The notes under the pieces are model-generated. The model was not told the DNA's origin, ran no database searches, and saw nothing but the letters and a program-made list of their open reading frames with translations. Position numbers and translations under genes: made by a program. Of a stretch of DNA of 64,000 nucleotides, positions 52,966-61,830 are shown piece after piece. Where the stretch lies: NCBI RefSeq assembly GCF_039530225.1, contig NZ_BAAAOH010000001.1:2852001-2916000 (forward strand), written 5' to 3'. Every line of letters begins with the position of its first letter. The stretch's first letter is position 1. The DNA comes from Microbacterium pumilum. Lineage in GTDB: Bacteria > Actinomycetota > Actinomycetes > Actinomycetales > Microbacteriaceae.

Positions 52966-53862
52966 GTGAGCGCCGCCCTCCCCACCGCCGGCCCCGTGGT
53001 CCTCACGGGGCCGGAGTGGCGATCGTGTGAGGAGGCACACGCAGCGCGCGCAGATGAGCTGACCCGGATGCATCGTGTCCGCTCCGCACGCGGCGAGCGG
53101 CATCCCGTTGAGGACTTCCTCTTCACGTACTACTCGTACAAACCTGCCGTACTGCGCCGCTGGCATCCCGGTGACGGAGTCGAACTCGCGGACGCGTCTG
53201 ACACGCCGCGAGCCGCGTGGCGATGGTACGCCGCGGGCTCCGAGCCCTCATCGCTGGTCGTCGACGGCGCGACGTATCGTGCAGAGAGGGCGGCGCTGAT
53301 CGAGAACATCGGCCGCATCGTCCGTGCGACGGCAGCACGGCCAGGCGGCTTCGGCTGTTTCGGGCTGCACGAATGGGCGATGGTCTACCGCCAGCCCGAA
53401 CACCGGCACGCAGCACCGTTGCGGCTCGGGCAGACGGCGACCGATGCGGTGGTCGAGGCCCACGAGCTTCGGTGCACGCACTTCGACGCGTTCCGCTTCT
53501 TCACCCGGGATGCTGCGCCGCGAAACCGCGAGACCCCCACTCGCGACCGGCAAGCCGCGCTCGAGCAGCCGGGCTGCCTCCACGCCGGCATGGACCTCTA
53601 CAAATGGGCGGTGAAGCTCGGCCCTCTCGTGCCCGGGGAACTGCTGCTCGACACGTTCGAGCTGGCGCGGGATGTCCGCACCCTCGACATGCAGGCGTCG
53701 CCGTACGACCTCGCCGAGTGGGGCTACGCACCGGTCGCGATCGAATCCGCGGAGGGCAAGGCCGAGTACGTGCGCCGGCAGCGTGGGTTCACGGAGCGTT
53801 CGCAGACGCTCCGCCGGCGGCTGATGGCCGTGATCGACGGGCCGGGTTCGCCCTCGGGCTGA
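52966..53862 (+). CDS. Protein of the actinobacterial '3-methyladenine DNA glycosylase' annotation group
   Basis: The 298-residue protein resembles a family common in actinobacteria that is usually labelled 3-methyladenine DNA glycosylase, with GMDLYKWAVKLGPLVPGEL, RDVRTLDMQASPYDL and GFGCFGLHEWAMVY. No classical helix-hairpin-helix glycosylase motif is seen, so the enzymatic label should be treated with care. GTG at 52966 is leaderless. The neighbours (SRAP upstream, AidB-like further on) fit DNA damage response. Confidence 0.7.
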   Translation: MSAALPTAGPVVLTGPEWRSCEEAHAARADELTRMHRVRSARGERHPVEDFLFTYYSYKPAVLRRWHPGDGVELADASDTPRAAWRWYAAGSEPSSLVVDGATYRAERAALIENIGRIVRATAARPGGFGCFGLHEWAMVYRQPEHRHAAPLRLGQTATDAVVEAHELRCTHFDAFRFFTRDAAPRNRETPTRDRQAALEQPGCLHAGMDLYKWAVKLGPLVPGELLLDTFELARDVRTLDMQASPYDLAEWGYAPVAIESAEGKAEYVRRQRGFTERSQTLRRRLMAVIDGPGSPSG

Positions 53863-53876
53863 CCCTTGCGTCCAGG

Positions 53877-55076
53877 TCACCCCACCGGAGTGCAGTCGGT
53901 GCAGGGCATGAGGCCCCGGCCTTCGGCGGCCAGCTCGAGCCGCAGCTGCGTGACGCGCGTGGCTGCCTCATCGAGACGTTCCGTGGGGAGCGCCCCGGAC
54001 TCGACGGCGGCGACAATGCCGTCGACGATGCGTGGCGCGCTGTCGGGGGTCGAGAACATCACCGACAGCACCATGTCGTTGCCCGCGGCGAGCGCGGACA
54101 CGGCATTCGCGACAGGGTCCGAGTAGGCGGGAACTCCCGAAGCCTGGAGCATGCCGAGATCGTCGGTGATGCTGACACCGGTGAACCCGAGCTCATCGCG
54201 GGCGATGCGGTGCCATTCCGCGGACAGCGACGCCGGTGCGGTGTCGACCGCGCTGTACACGAGGTGGCCGAACATCAGCAGCTCCGCGCCCTGGTCGATG
54301 CCCGCCTCGAACGGCAGCGCGTCGGTCGCCGCCCATTCGTCCTTCGACATGCCGGTCGACGGGATGCCGGAGTGGGAGTCACCCGGGGCTGCGCCGTGAC
54401 CGGGGAAGTGCTTGAGTGTCGAGAACGCATCGACTCCCTCTCCGTCGACAGCCGCGGCGACGCGGGACGACCCGGCATCCGGGGTCGTGCCTAGCGCTCG
54501 GCGATAGATGAACATGCCCGGGTCATCGGTGACGTCCGCGACGATGCCGAAGTTCACCCCGACGCCGGCGCGCATCACGAGAGCTCCCCGGCCGGCGAAC
54601 GCGTCGCGACTGGCATCGGCGGGCTCATTCTTGAGCGTGACCGAGGAGGCGAAGTCGTCCCACGGAAGGCGCGAGACATCGCCGCCCTCCTGATCGATCG
54701 CGATGAGCGGCGGCAGGGCGCCATCCCGCGTGAGCGCGGCGGTGAGGGCGCGCAGCTCGGCCTCGGATTGCGGAACGTTCGCCCCCATGAGGATGAAGCC
54801 GCCGACCCCGGTGGTCGCCATGTAGTCCTGGAGCGCCGCGGGATCCGTGGTCGGAATGTGCCCCATCACGACGGCGGCCGCCTTCTCGCGGATGGACATG
54901 GCTGACACGAGAGCGGATGCCGCGGCCTGCGTCGCGTCCGCATCCGCAGCGACGACCTTGACGGTGCCCTCCGGCGTCGTGGCTTCGGGTGAGGCGCTCC
55001 ACGCCGCCGGCGGCCCCGAGAGGGCGAGAGCGCCGGTCATCAGACCGGCGACGAGGATCCCCGGACGTCGCAGCAC
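53877..55076 (-). CDS. nagZ: Exported GH3 beta-N-acetylhexosaminidase (NagZ-type)
   Basis: The 399-residue protein begins with a signal peptide (MLRRPGILVAGLMTGALALS). Its GH3 domain shows the NagZ loop KHFPGHGAAPGDSHSG with its catalytic His-Asp pair, and SITDDLGM with the nucleophile Asp. It should remove N-acetylglucosamine from peptidoglycan fragments or chitin outside the membrane. The C-terminal region is short and ends in CTDC. GTG at 55076 lies 6 nt after TAGGCT. Confidence 0.9.
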   Translation of the reverse strand: MLRRPGILVAGLMTGALALSGPPAAWSASPEATTPEGTVKVVAADADATQAAASALVSAMSIREKAAAVVMGHIPTTDPAALQDYMATTGVGGFILMGANVPQSEAELRALTAALTRDGALPPLIAIDQEGGDVSRLPWDDFASSVTLKNEPADASRDAFAGRGALVMRAGVGVNFGIVADVTDDPGMFIYRRALGTTPDAGSSRVAAAVDGEGVDAFSTLKHFPGHGAAPGDSHSGIPSTGMSKDEWAATDALPFEAGIDQGAELLMFGHLVYSAVDTAPASLSAEWHRIARDELGFTGVSITDDLGMLQASGVPAYSDPVANAVSALAAGNDMVLSVMFSTPDSAPRIVDGIVAAVESGALPTERLDEAATRVTQLRLELAAEGRGLMPCTDCTPVG

Positions 55077-55082
55077 CTCTTC

Positions 55083-55088
55083 AGCCTA
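55083..55088 (-). promoter_or_regulatory. -10 box of nagZ
   Basis: TAGGCT ends 6 nt before the GTG at 55076 and forms part of the palindrome AGCCTAGGCT. Confidence 0.6.
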
Positions 55089-55095
55089 GGCTCGC

Positions 55096-56775
55096 TCAAT
55101 GGCGCGCGACGATCGTGGCGGCATCCGTCCCCCGGGGGAGGACGCCGTACTGTGCCGCGCGATCGTCGCCGAGTCGCGCGGCGATGAATGTCTCGGCATC
55201 GAGGGACGGCGCATGGCGAAGCATGAGGGACGCCTGGAGGGCCAGGGCGAGTGACTCGCTGAGACGGCGTGCCTGCGGCTGCGCGTCGACGTCGGCTGCG
55301 CCACGAAGGCCGTCGAGGAGCGACAGGGTGCGCGCCACGTGCGCGTCGAGGATGCCGGACGCGCCCTGCGTCGTCGCGAGTTCGTCCCCGAAAGCGGCAG
55401 CGGAGTCGGGGTCGCGCGTGAGGGCCCGCAGCACGTCGAGCGCGATGACGTTTCCCGAGCCCTCCCAGATCGCGAGCACCGGCTGCTCGCGATACCGGCG
55501 CGCAAGCGGGAAGCCCTCGGCATAACCGTTGCCACCGAGGCATTCCAGCGCCTCGTACGCGTGGTGCGGCCCACGCTTGCACACCCAGTATTTCGAGACC
55601 GGCGTTGCGAGGCGCCGCAGCGCCACGTCGCGATCGGAGGCATCGGCTTCGAACAGCTGAGCGAGCCGCAGCCCTGTGAGCATGGCAGCCTCGGCCTCGA
55701 GCGCGAGGTCGGCCAGTACCGAGGTCATCGCGGGCTGCTCCACGAGCAGGGCGCCGAAGGCCTCACGACCGCGCGCGTGCCACACCGCCTCGGCGACGCA
55801 CTGCCGCATCCCCGCGGCGGTGCCCAGCACGCAGTCCAGGCGCGTCCGCTGCACCATCTCGATGATCGTGCGCACGCCGCGGCCCGGCTCGCCGAGCAGG
55901 AAGCCGACGGTTCCGTCGAACTCGACCTCCGCGGACGCGTTCGACCGATTGCCCAGCTTGTCCTTCAGTCGCTGGATGCGGAACACATTTCGCATTCCGC
56001 GCGGCAGGAGTCGCGGTACGAACAGGCACGACAGCCCCTCCTCGGTGGCGCCGCGACGCGTCTGTGCGAGGACGAGGAATCCATCCGACATCGGTGCGGA
56101 GCAGAACCACTTGTGGCCCGTGAGCTGGTACGCGTGCCCACCCATCGAGACTCCGACGGTTGTGCCTGCGCGAACATCGGAGCCGCCCTGCTTCTCGGTC
56201 ATGGCCATGCCGATCAATGCGCTCGGCTTCTCCTCGTCAGGCAGCAGTCGCGGCTCGTACTCCCGCGAGTACAGGCGCGGCAGCCACTCATCGGCGATCC
56301 ACGGCGAGCCTTCGATCGACGCGACGGCGGCGTGGGTCATCGATACCGGGCAGGCGTGCCCGGGCTCGACCTGCGCGAAGAGCATGAACATCGCGGCGCG
56401 CGCGACGTGCGCTCCGGGTCGTGGCTCGGCCCACGCCGACGTGTGAGCGCCGCGGGCGATGGCCGCGCTGATCCCGCGATGGTACGACGCGTCGTACTCG
56501 ACCTCGTCGAGCCGGAAACCCCATCGATCGTGGGGGTACGCGGTGGGGGTGTGGATGTTCGCGAGCTCGGCGTCCTGCTGGAAGGATTGCGAGCCGACGA
56601 GCGCTCCGGCCTCGCGCAGATCCGAGTCCGCCCAGCCGGCGCCGAATGCGTCGACCGCCGCCCGCAGGGGCGTGTTGAGTGAGTACTCGTCGACATCCAC
56701 ACGCCACGGTGGCTGATTCTCGACGTAATGCGTGAACGCCCCGATGACCCGCTGGCCTCTGGCGAATGTCGTCAC
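55096..56775 (-). CDS. AidB-like acyl-CoA dehydrogenase
   Basis: The 559-residue flavoprotein is of the AidB subgroup: an N-terminal segment with HTPTAYPHDRWGFRLDEVEY, the FAD domain MTEKQGGSDVRAG and the C-terminal YEALECLGGNGYAEGFPLAR. E. coli AidB binds DNA, is induced by alkylation and has weak isovaleryl-CoA dehydrogenase activity. GTG at 56775 overlaps the stop of the metallopeptidase gene by four bases (GTGA), so they are one operon. The repair role is inferred from the family. Confidence 0.87.
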   Translation of the reverse strand: MTTFARGQRVIGAFTHYVENQPPWRVDVDEYSLNTPLRAAVDAFGAGWADSDLREAGALVGSQSFQQDAELANIHTPTAYPHDRWGFRLDEVEYDASYHRGISAAIARGAHTSAWAEPRPGAHVARAAMFMLFAQVEPGHACPVSMTHAAVASIEGSPWIADEWLPRLYSREYEPRLLPDEEKPSALIGMAMTEKQGGSDVRAGTTVGVSMGGHAYQLTGHKWFCSAPMSDGFLVLAQTRRGATEEGLSCLFVPRLLPRGMRNVFRIQRLKDKLGNRSNASAEVEFDGTVGFLLGEPGRGVRTIIEMVQRTRLDCVLGTAAGMRQCVAEAVWHARGREAFGALLVEQPAMTSVLADLALEAEAAMLTGLRLAQLFEADASDRDVALRRLATPVSKYWVCKRGPHHAYEALECLGGNGYAEGFPLARRYREQPVLAIWEGSGNVIALDVLRALTRDPDSAAAFGDELATTQGASGILDAHVARTLSLLDGLRGAADVDAQPQARRLSESLALALQASLMLRHAPSLDAETFIAARLGDDRAAQYGVLPRGTDAATIVARH

Positions 56776-57857
56776 GCGCGCTCCGTCTCTTCCACGAAAG
56801 CAAGCGCGTACTGCTCGGCCGTGGTCAACGGCGCGCGCGTGACGATGTCGTGCATGAAGGCGAGCTTGTGGCGGACCGGGCCGGCGATCGTGAACGGGTA
56901 GAGGTCCCCGAAGCCCATGGCTCGGTTGATCCGGTTGAATCCCTGCGACATCCACTCCCAATCCGACAGGAGTCGCTGGATCGGCTCATCCGCGTACGAC
57001 TCGAGCGGCACGACATCCGTGTCGCGCAGGTTCGTCACCGTGGAATCGAGATGAATGCCGATCGCGGCCGCGGTCTGCAGGGTGCCGGTGATGTGGAGGT
57101 AATGCGCCCATGTCTCGGCGAAGTCCTCCCAGGGGTGCATGGTGGCGTACTCCGAGATGAAACCCTGATGCCAGTCGGCGGGTGCACCGAATTTGTAGTG
57201 GCGCTGGATGGCGTCACGATAGCTTGCGCGCTCATCGCCGAACAACGCGCGACACTGCGCCCAGCTTTCGTCATCCCGCAGCAGCACGTTCTGGTAGTAG
57301 TGCCCGACTTCGTGACGCAGGTGCCCGAGCATGGTGCGATACGGCTCGCCGAGCCGCACGCGCAGCGCCTCGCGGCGATCGTCGAGACTCTCGGCCAGGT
57401 CGATCGTGACGATTCCGTTCGAATGCCCGATCATGACCGGCTTGCCAGCCGACAGGCTCGAGATGAGGTCGAACCCGAGCCCCCCGGGCTTGACATCCCA
57501 TGGCACGATCGGCAGTCCGAGATCGCCGAGCTGCAGCACCAGCCGCCGCTTGGCCTCCTCGGTCTTGGCCAGCTTCTCCAGCGCGACGGTGTCGTTCATC
57601 GCAGGCCGCGTGCGGGTGAGTCGGCATGAGAAGCACCGGCCCGCCGGGGCGTCCTCCCAGACGAGCCAGTTGCAGTCCCACTCCCGATTGGAGCACGTGT
57701 ACCAGGTCTGGCCGTCGATGACGACCTGACGATTCCGGATGCCGTAGAACTGTCGAGTCAGGATGTGATACCCGAGCTCGGCCTCGCAGTTCGGACAGTT
57801 CAGCGCGTCCAGGTAGAGGAAGTGACGGCAGTGCGGGCAACGAGGCTGAGAGCTCAC
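56772..57857 (-). CDS. Zinc-ribbon and HEXXH putative metallopeptidase
   Basis: The 361-residue protein has four Cys at residues 7, 10, 21 and 24 (CPHC, CPNC), four more at 55, 62, 75 and 78, and a zinc-protease motif HEVGH at 182-186. This matches the family with an N-terminal zinc ribbon and a C-terminal putative zinc-binding peptidase; substrates are unknown. GTG at 57857 lies 6 nt after TACGGT. It heads an operon with the AidB-like gene. Confidence 0.85.
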   Translation of the reverse strand: MSSQPRCPHCRHFLYLDALNCPNCEAELGYHILTRQFYGIRNRQVVIDGQTWYTCSNREWDCNWLVWEDAPAGRCFSCRLTRTRPAMNDTVALEKLAKTEEAKRRLVLQLGDLGLPIVPWDVKPGGLGFDLISSLSAGKPVMIGHSNGIVTIDLAESLDDRREALRVRLGEPYRTMLGHLRHEVGHYYQNVLLRDDESWAQCRALFGDERASYRDAIQRHYKFGAPADWHQGFISEYATMHPWEDFAETWAHYLHITGTLQTAAAIGIHLDSTVTNLRDTDVVPLESYADEPIQRLLSDWEWMSQGFNRINRAMGFGDLYPFTIAGPVRHKLAFMHDIVTRAPLTTAEQYALAFVEETERA

Positions 57858-57863
57858 GACATC

Positions 57864-57869
57864 ACCGTA
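57864..57869 (-). promoter_or_regulatory. -10 box of the metallopeptidase-AidB operon
   Basis: TACGGT ends 6 nt before the GTG at 57857. Confidence 0.55.
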
Positions 57870-57906
57870 GCGCGCGATGAGGCAGCGCGATCGGACGGAT
57901 GGAACA

Positions 57907-59121
57907 TCACGGTGCGGGCTGGATCGGCAGACGCAGCAGGAGGTCGTCGTCGGGTCGCGGGTCGCCCCGCCCGTCGGTGTTGTTGGTGAGCACCCAGAGT
58001 GCACCGTCGGGCGCGAGCACGGCATCTCGCAGGCGACCCTGCTCGCCCACCATCGCGTCCGTCGGGCTGCCGACGACCTCGCCCTCGGCGGTGTCGATGA
58101 TCCAGAGCCGCTCGCCGCGAAGGCCGGCCATGAACAGCGTGTCGCCCACGGCGGCGATGCCGCTCGGACTCGCCTCCCTCGTCGGCCAGACGGCGACCGG
58201 CTGCGCGAAATCGTCCCCGTCAGCCATGCCCTCGACGATCGGCCAGCCGTAGTTGCTGCCAGGCTCGATCCGGTTGAGCTCGTCCCACGTGTTCTGCCCG
58301 AACTCGCTCGCCCACATCGTGCCGTCACTGGTCCACGCGATGCCCTGCACGTTGCGATGGCCGAGGCTCCAGACCGGCGAGTCGAGGGGGTTGCCGGGCG
58401 CCGCGTCACCCTCGGGGGTCAACCGCAGGATCTTGCCGCCGAGGTTCTCGGGATCCTGCGACGCGTCGTGATTCTGCGCGTCGCCCGTCGTGACGTACAG
58501 CATCCCGTCCGGGCCGAAGGCGATGCGCCCGCCGTCGTGGGTGCTCGCCCGCGCGATGCCCGAGAAGATCACCTCGGGCGCACCGAGTCCGAACGCACCG
58601 GGCTCGCCGGTGAGCGGCATCCGCACCACCCGGTTGTCGTTCGCCGCCCCGTGGTATGCGTACAGCCACGTGGTGTCGCCCTCCTGGCGCACCGCGAGAC
58701 CGTGGAGCCCTGACTCGCCGCCGGACACCACCCCCGGCACGGTTCCGGCGCTGCGCAGCTCACCGGAAGGTGTCAGCTCGAGAATCGCTCCGTCGTCACG
58801 CTGCGAGATCAGCGCACCGCCGGCGCTGAGCGGCACCACCGACCACGGGGCTTCGAGACCCGATGCCAGGGTCGTCGCACCCGACACGATGCGCCACCGT
58901 CCAGCGGTGACGGGCCCAGCGGGTGCCGATGCCGAAGGCGCCGCCGATGCAGACGGCGGCACCGGCCGATTCGCGGGTGCCGATGTGCAGCCGGATGCCG
59001 CGGCCAATGCGGCGAGAACGCTCAACGTGATGGCGACTCGCGCCTTTCCGCGTCTGTCGCCGTCGCGATCCAGAACCGAAAGCACGCCGAAACGTCGTAT
59101 CGAGCTCGGCGACCGGTGCAT
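57907..59121 (-). CDS. PQQ-dependent sugar dehydrogenase-like lipoprotein
   Basis: The 404-residue protein has a basic N-terminal segment, a hydrophobic stretch VAITLSVLAALAAA and a lipobox-like SGC, so it is probably lipid-anchored outside. The rest is a six-bladed beta-propeller of the soluble glucose dehydrogenase group (GGESGLHGLAV, RIAFGPDGMLYVTTGDA, GSNYGWPIVEG). PQQ synthesis genes are not in the window and the substrate is unknown. The ATG follows the VOC gene's stop (TGAAATG), so the two are probably co-transcribed. Confidence 0.82.
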   Translation of the reverse strand: MHRSPSSIRRFGVLSVLDRDGDRRGKARVAITLSVLAALAAASGCTSAPANRPVPPSASAAPSASAPAGPVTAGRWRIVSGATTLASGLEAPWSVVPLSAGGALISQRDDGAILELTPSGELRSAGTVPGVVSGGESGLHGLAVRQEGDTTWLYAYHGAANDNRVVRMPLTGEPGAFGLGAPEVIFSGIARASTHDGGRIAFGPDGMLYVTTGDAQNHDASQDPENLGGKILRLTPEGDAAPGNPLDSPVWSLGHRNVQGIAWTSDGTMWASEFGQNTWDELNRIEPGSNYGWPIVEGMADGDDFAQPVAVWPTREASPSGIAAVGDTLFMAGLRGERLWIIDTAEGEVVGSPTDAMVGEQGRLRDAVLAPDGALWVLTNNTDGRGDPRPDDDLLLRLPIQPAP

Positions 59122-59122
59122 T

Positions 59123-59599
59123 TCACCCCGCGGCGGCAGCGGCCTCGATCGTTGCGATGTCGATCTTGCGCATCTGCAGCATGGCCTGCACGGAACGGTG
59201 GGCCCGCTCAGGATCGGGATCGCGGATCAGTTCGATGAGGCGATCGGGAACGATCTGCCACGACAGTCCCCAACGATCCTTGAGCCAGCCGCACGGCTGC
59301 TCCTGACCGCCGTCTCCGGTGAGCGCCGCCCAGTACCGATCGACCTCGCCCTGGTCGGCACACGACACGTACAGCGAGATCGCGTCCGTGAAGGGGAACT
59401 GCGGGCCCGCATCCATCGCGTAGTAATCGCGCCCCGCGAGTCGGAAGTGCGCGTGCATCACCTTGCCGCCCATTCCCGGCACCTCGTCGGGGTACCTTCC
59501 GATCGCCACGATCTCGGACTCCGGGATCAGGCCGGTGTAGAACGCGATCGCCTCCTCCGCCGAGTCGTCGAACCACAGGAATGGCGTCACATCGCCCAT
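59123..59599 (-). CDS. PhnB-type VOC/glyoxalase-fold protein
   Basis: The 158-residue protein belongs to the PhnB/3-demethylubiquinone methyltransferase-like branch of the VOC superfamily (PFLWFDDSAEEAIAFYTGLI, HAHFRLAGRDYYAMD and PCGWLKDRWGLSWQIVP). The fold supports dioxygenases, resistance proteins and isomerases; the function here is unknown. The ATG follows a GAGGAGG site 6 nt upstream. It precedes the sugar dehydrogenase gene. Confidence 0.88.
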   Translation of the reverse strand: MGDVTPFLWFDDSAEEAIAFYTGLIPESEIVAIGRYPDEVPGMGGKVMHAHFRLAGRDYYAMDAGPQFPFTDAISLYVSCADQGEVDRYWAALTGDGGQEQPCGWLKDRWGLSWQIVPDRLIELIRDPDPERAHRSVQAMLQMRKIDIATIEAAAAAG

Positions 59600-59685
59600 C
59601 GGTGCCTCCTCGCCCCGCTCCCAGAGTCGCCGGTTGCGTGGCCGGGGTCAAGGGGGGTCCACCATCGCTCGGGGTGGAAACGAAA

Positions 59686-59709
59686 GAGCCTCCCGACAGC
59701 GGGAGGCTC
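59686..59709 (-). terminator. Terminator of tRNA-Ala
   Basis: GAGCCTCCC (59686-59694) and GGGAGGCTC (59701-59709) form a 9-bp stem; on the minus strand it is followed by TTTCGTTTCC. Confidence 0.8.
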
Positions 59710-59718
59710 AATCTTCGG

Positions 59719-59791
59719 TGGACCTGAGGGGACTCGAACCCCTGACCCCCTGCATGCCATGCAGGTGCGCTACCAGCTGCGCCACAGGCCC
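59719..59791 (-). tRNA. tRNA-Ala (GGC)
   Basis: The cloverleaf has acceptor arms GGGCCTG and CAGGTCC, the anticodon loop ATGGCAT (GGC), T-loop TTCGAGT and discriminator A. CCA is not encoded. It marks the change from core genes to a less familiar region. Confidence 0.95.
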
Positions 59792-60134
59792 GGATGGTCA
59801 CGCGGATACCCAAAACCCCCGGAATCCTGCCCTTCGGCTTCACTCCAGTGGTGACAATGGCAAGCATACGTGACTGGGCTTCGAGAGATCTGGACGCACC
59901 TGGAGGGACTTCGAGGTATCTGAACCGTCGAGTAAGTGTCTACATCTCAAGTCCGAGCCGCCCGGGGAGTGTCCCTTGTCGACGCCGCCGCGCCCGCCGG
60001 TGATCGCTCGCCGTCGAGGATCGCGATCTGCTCCACAGACGGGCGCTCCGCCCACCCACGGCTGACCTCGCAGAAGGACTTGTTCGGTGCTGGATTGCGG
60101 GCGCGCACCTTCCCGATAGAGAAGGGAGCTCGAA
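59792..60134. other. 343-bp stretch without a recognised gene
   Basis: No open frame here shows convincing codon use or a start with a ribosome binding site. The only clear signal is the GGGAG ribosome binding site near the right end, used by the gene at 60135. No terminator, repeat or attachment-like copy of the tRNA 3-prime end was found by eye. Confidence 0.6.
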
Positions 60135-60566
60135 ATGCACAGCATCAGCCCCGCATCATCCGATCCAATGGCGCTGTCGGTCGCACCACCGGTCGAACAT
60201 CGCTGGATGAGCATCGTCTTCATACAGGGCGAGGAAGCCGGCGCCGTCCTCGACATGATCGACAAGGCCGGCCCCGAAACCGCAATCCATCATCTATCCC
60301 AGTGGGACTTCGGCACCGAGACGAAGGATGCCGCGCTGGTCAACGGCTACGTCTACGCGGAGATCCCTCAGAGTCCGACCGACCGTGTCGTCCGAGACAA
60401 GTCTTCCGGGTACGCACTCACCTACAACCATCAGTTCGCATACGTGTCGCTTCTCCGCCGCTTCGATCCGGTCGTCGAGGACGTACGAGGATCTGTGGCA
60501 CCACCGGCGCGGTTGGGATTCGAAAGGCAACGGCCCGCGCGCCGCGCGAACGGGCTGCGACTCTGA
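60135..60566 (+). CDS. Hypothetical protein of the Microbacteriaceae
   Basis: The 143-residue protein follows a GAAGGGAG ribosome binding site. Its core (FIQGEEAGAVLDMIDKAGPE, NGYVYAEIPQSP and YALTYNHQFAYVSLLRRFD) resembles small soluble hypothetical proteins of this family that I cannot name. The last 30 residues are Arg/Pro-rich; an overlapping frame there reads EDLWHHRRGWDSKGN, which looks more like protein, so a frameshift near 60480-60520 is possible. The end RANGLRL recalls the usual GLxL tail of the group. Function unknown. Confidence 0.55.
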   Translation: MHSISPASSDPMALSVAPPVEHRWMSIVFIQGEEAGAVLDMIDKAGPETAIHHLSQWDFGTETKDAALVNGYVYAEIPQSPTDRVVRDKSSGYALTYNHQFAYVSLLRRFDPVVEDVRGSVAPPARLGFERQRPARRANGLRL

Positions 60567-60773
60567 ACCACATCAACAATCCCCCTCGGCGGCAGGGATC
60601 CCTTGCCGGTCGTCGACCGCTAGAGGGAGGTCGCCGTGCGCTCGGATATCCTCAAGCGGCTGCCGAGGATGTCGGAGCGACGCCAATGCATCGCCACTCG
60701 ACCATAGTCGCGGCTAGGGCGATGTCTGAGGTCGGTGGTCTACTGTGAGTCCCAATAGAGGCAGGAGGTTGCC

Positions 60774-60785
60774 ATGGCCCCGTGA
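60774..60785 (+). promoter_or_regulatory. Three-codon upstream frame at the start of the unknown cassette
   Basis: AGGAGG lies 5 nt before ATG GCC CCG TGA. The TGA overlaps the GTG start of the next gene in the arrangement GTGA, so the best ribosome binding site serves a three-codon frame and the real gene may start by re-initiation. Confidence 0.4.
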
Positions 60786-60958
60786 TCGACGTCACTCGTG
60801 AGGAACTGCTCGCGCGTCGCGCCGACATCCTGCATCGCATCGAGCTCAGTGAAGAGGAGTTCGATGCTGTCCGGGCCACCCGAAGCCTCTCCAGCGAGGA
60901 GTGGGAAGCCAAAGAGGAGCTCGAGGAAATCGCCTTCCTCCTCGGCGCCGACAGGTGA
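60782..60958 (+). CDS. Small acidic protein, first gene of a two-gene cassette
   Basis: The 58-residue protein starts at GTG (VIDVTREELLARRADIL) and ends LLGADR. It is strongly acidic and predicted helical, with EELEEIAFLL near the end. Its stop overlaps the start of the next gene (GTGA). Small acidic helical proteins ahead of a larger partner are typical of antitoxin or immunity genes, but no named family was recognised. Codon use matches coding sequence. Confidence 0.6.
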   Translation: MIDVTREELLARRADILHRIELSEEEFDAVRATRSLSSEEWEAKEELEEIAFLLGADR

Positions 60959-61683
60959 CGGTCGACGAGTCACCTTTGGACGACTTGGATCAGCGTGCGG
61001 CAGCATTCGCGCAGGAGGTCCAGGACACGCTCGCTGGTGTACTTCCGGGCACCTTCCAAATCGTGTCGATCTCGCACGGCGGCCGATATGTTGTTCGACC
61101 AGCTGGCGACCAGCCGGCTAAGCAGCACATCCCGCTGTACGTGGATGGCCAGAAGCTCGCGACTCTGGGGGTTCAGAACTACCTTGGGCTCGACAGCTCG
61201 GGGACGTTCCTCAAGACATGGCGTTCGAAGATCGCCGTTCACTCGACGCTCGACCGAACGCCCCTCGTCAGGCAGGAGTTCGATGCGGAGATTTCGGAGG
61301 GCGCACCGCTCGCCCATTGGCACGTACACGCCGACCGGGGATCGCTCTCGCACTTGCTCGGGCGAGCGCATGCGGTTCGCGGGGACGTGGTCAGAAAGCC
61401 TCACGACATGTCCTCGCTTCACTTCCCGGTTGGCGGAGAGCGCTTCCGACCCTGCCTAGAGGATGTCCTCGAGTTTCTTGTTCGCGAGTTCGGCATCGAC
61501 AGCAAGCCTGGCTGGGAAACGGTAATCAAGGCGGGCCGCGCGAGGTGGCGCCGAACGCAGCTGCGATCGACTGTGCGCGACCTTCAGGACGAGGCTGCCG
61601 AAGTGCTCCGCCGACACGGATGGTCGGTCGAGCCACCCGAGTCAGATCGGTCCGAGGGCAACGGGGTGCTCCACCGGTGGTAG
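60955..61683 (+). CDS. Histidine-rich protein of unknown function, second gene of the cassette
   Basis: The 242-residue protein has no recognised domain. A central cluster has histidines at 121, 123 and 125 (HWHVHAD), 133, 139, 150 and 156, with PHDMSSLHFPVGGERF, which suggests metal binding. The C-terminal third is helical and basic (RARWRRTQLRSTVRDLQDE). It overlaps the upstream small gene by four bases and is probably translated with it. It could be an effector or toxin; that is inference only. Confidence 0.6.
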   Translation: MTVDESPLDDLDQRAAAFAQEVQDTLAGVLPGTFQIVSISHGGRYVVRPAGDQPAKQHIPLYVDGQKLATLGVQNYLGLDSSGTFLKTWRSKIAVHSTLDRTPLVRQEFDAEISEGAPLAHWHVHADRGSLSHLLGRAHAVRGDVVRKPHDMSSLHFPVGGERFRPCLEDVLEFLVREFGIDSKPGWETVIKAGRARWRRTQLRSTVRDLQDEAAEVLRRHGWSVEPPESDRSEGNGVLHRW

Positions 61684-61830
61684 CCAGGACACTCGCCATC
61701 TCGCTCGCGCCGAGGTGGTGGATGGGGATCCTTCGGCGGCAGCCACCGTCGGACAATCACGACCCCGAGCGGCAGTACGCGTGAAGGGGCTCTCGCGTGA
61801 GGACGAACCGTTCTCGCCCGTGCCGTGGTG

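Noticed and set aside
59719..59791. tRNA-Ala as an integration site of a mobile island
   Set aside because: No integrase and no repeated tRNA 3-prime end were seen, and the unfamiliar genes lie on the 5-prime side of the tRNA, opposite to the usual arrangement.
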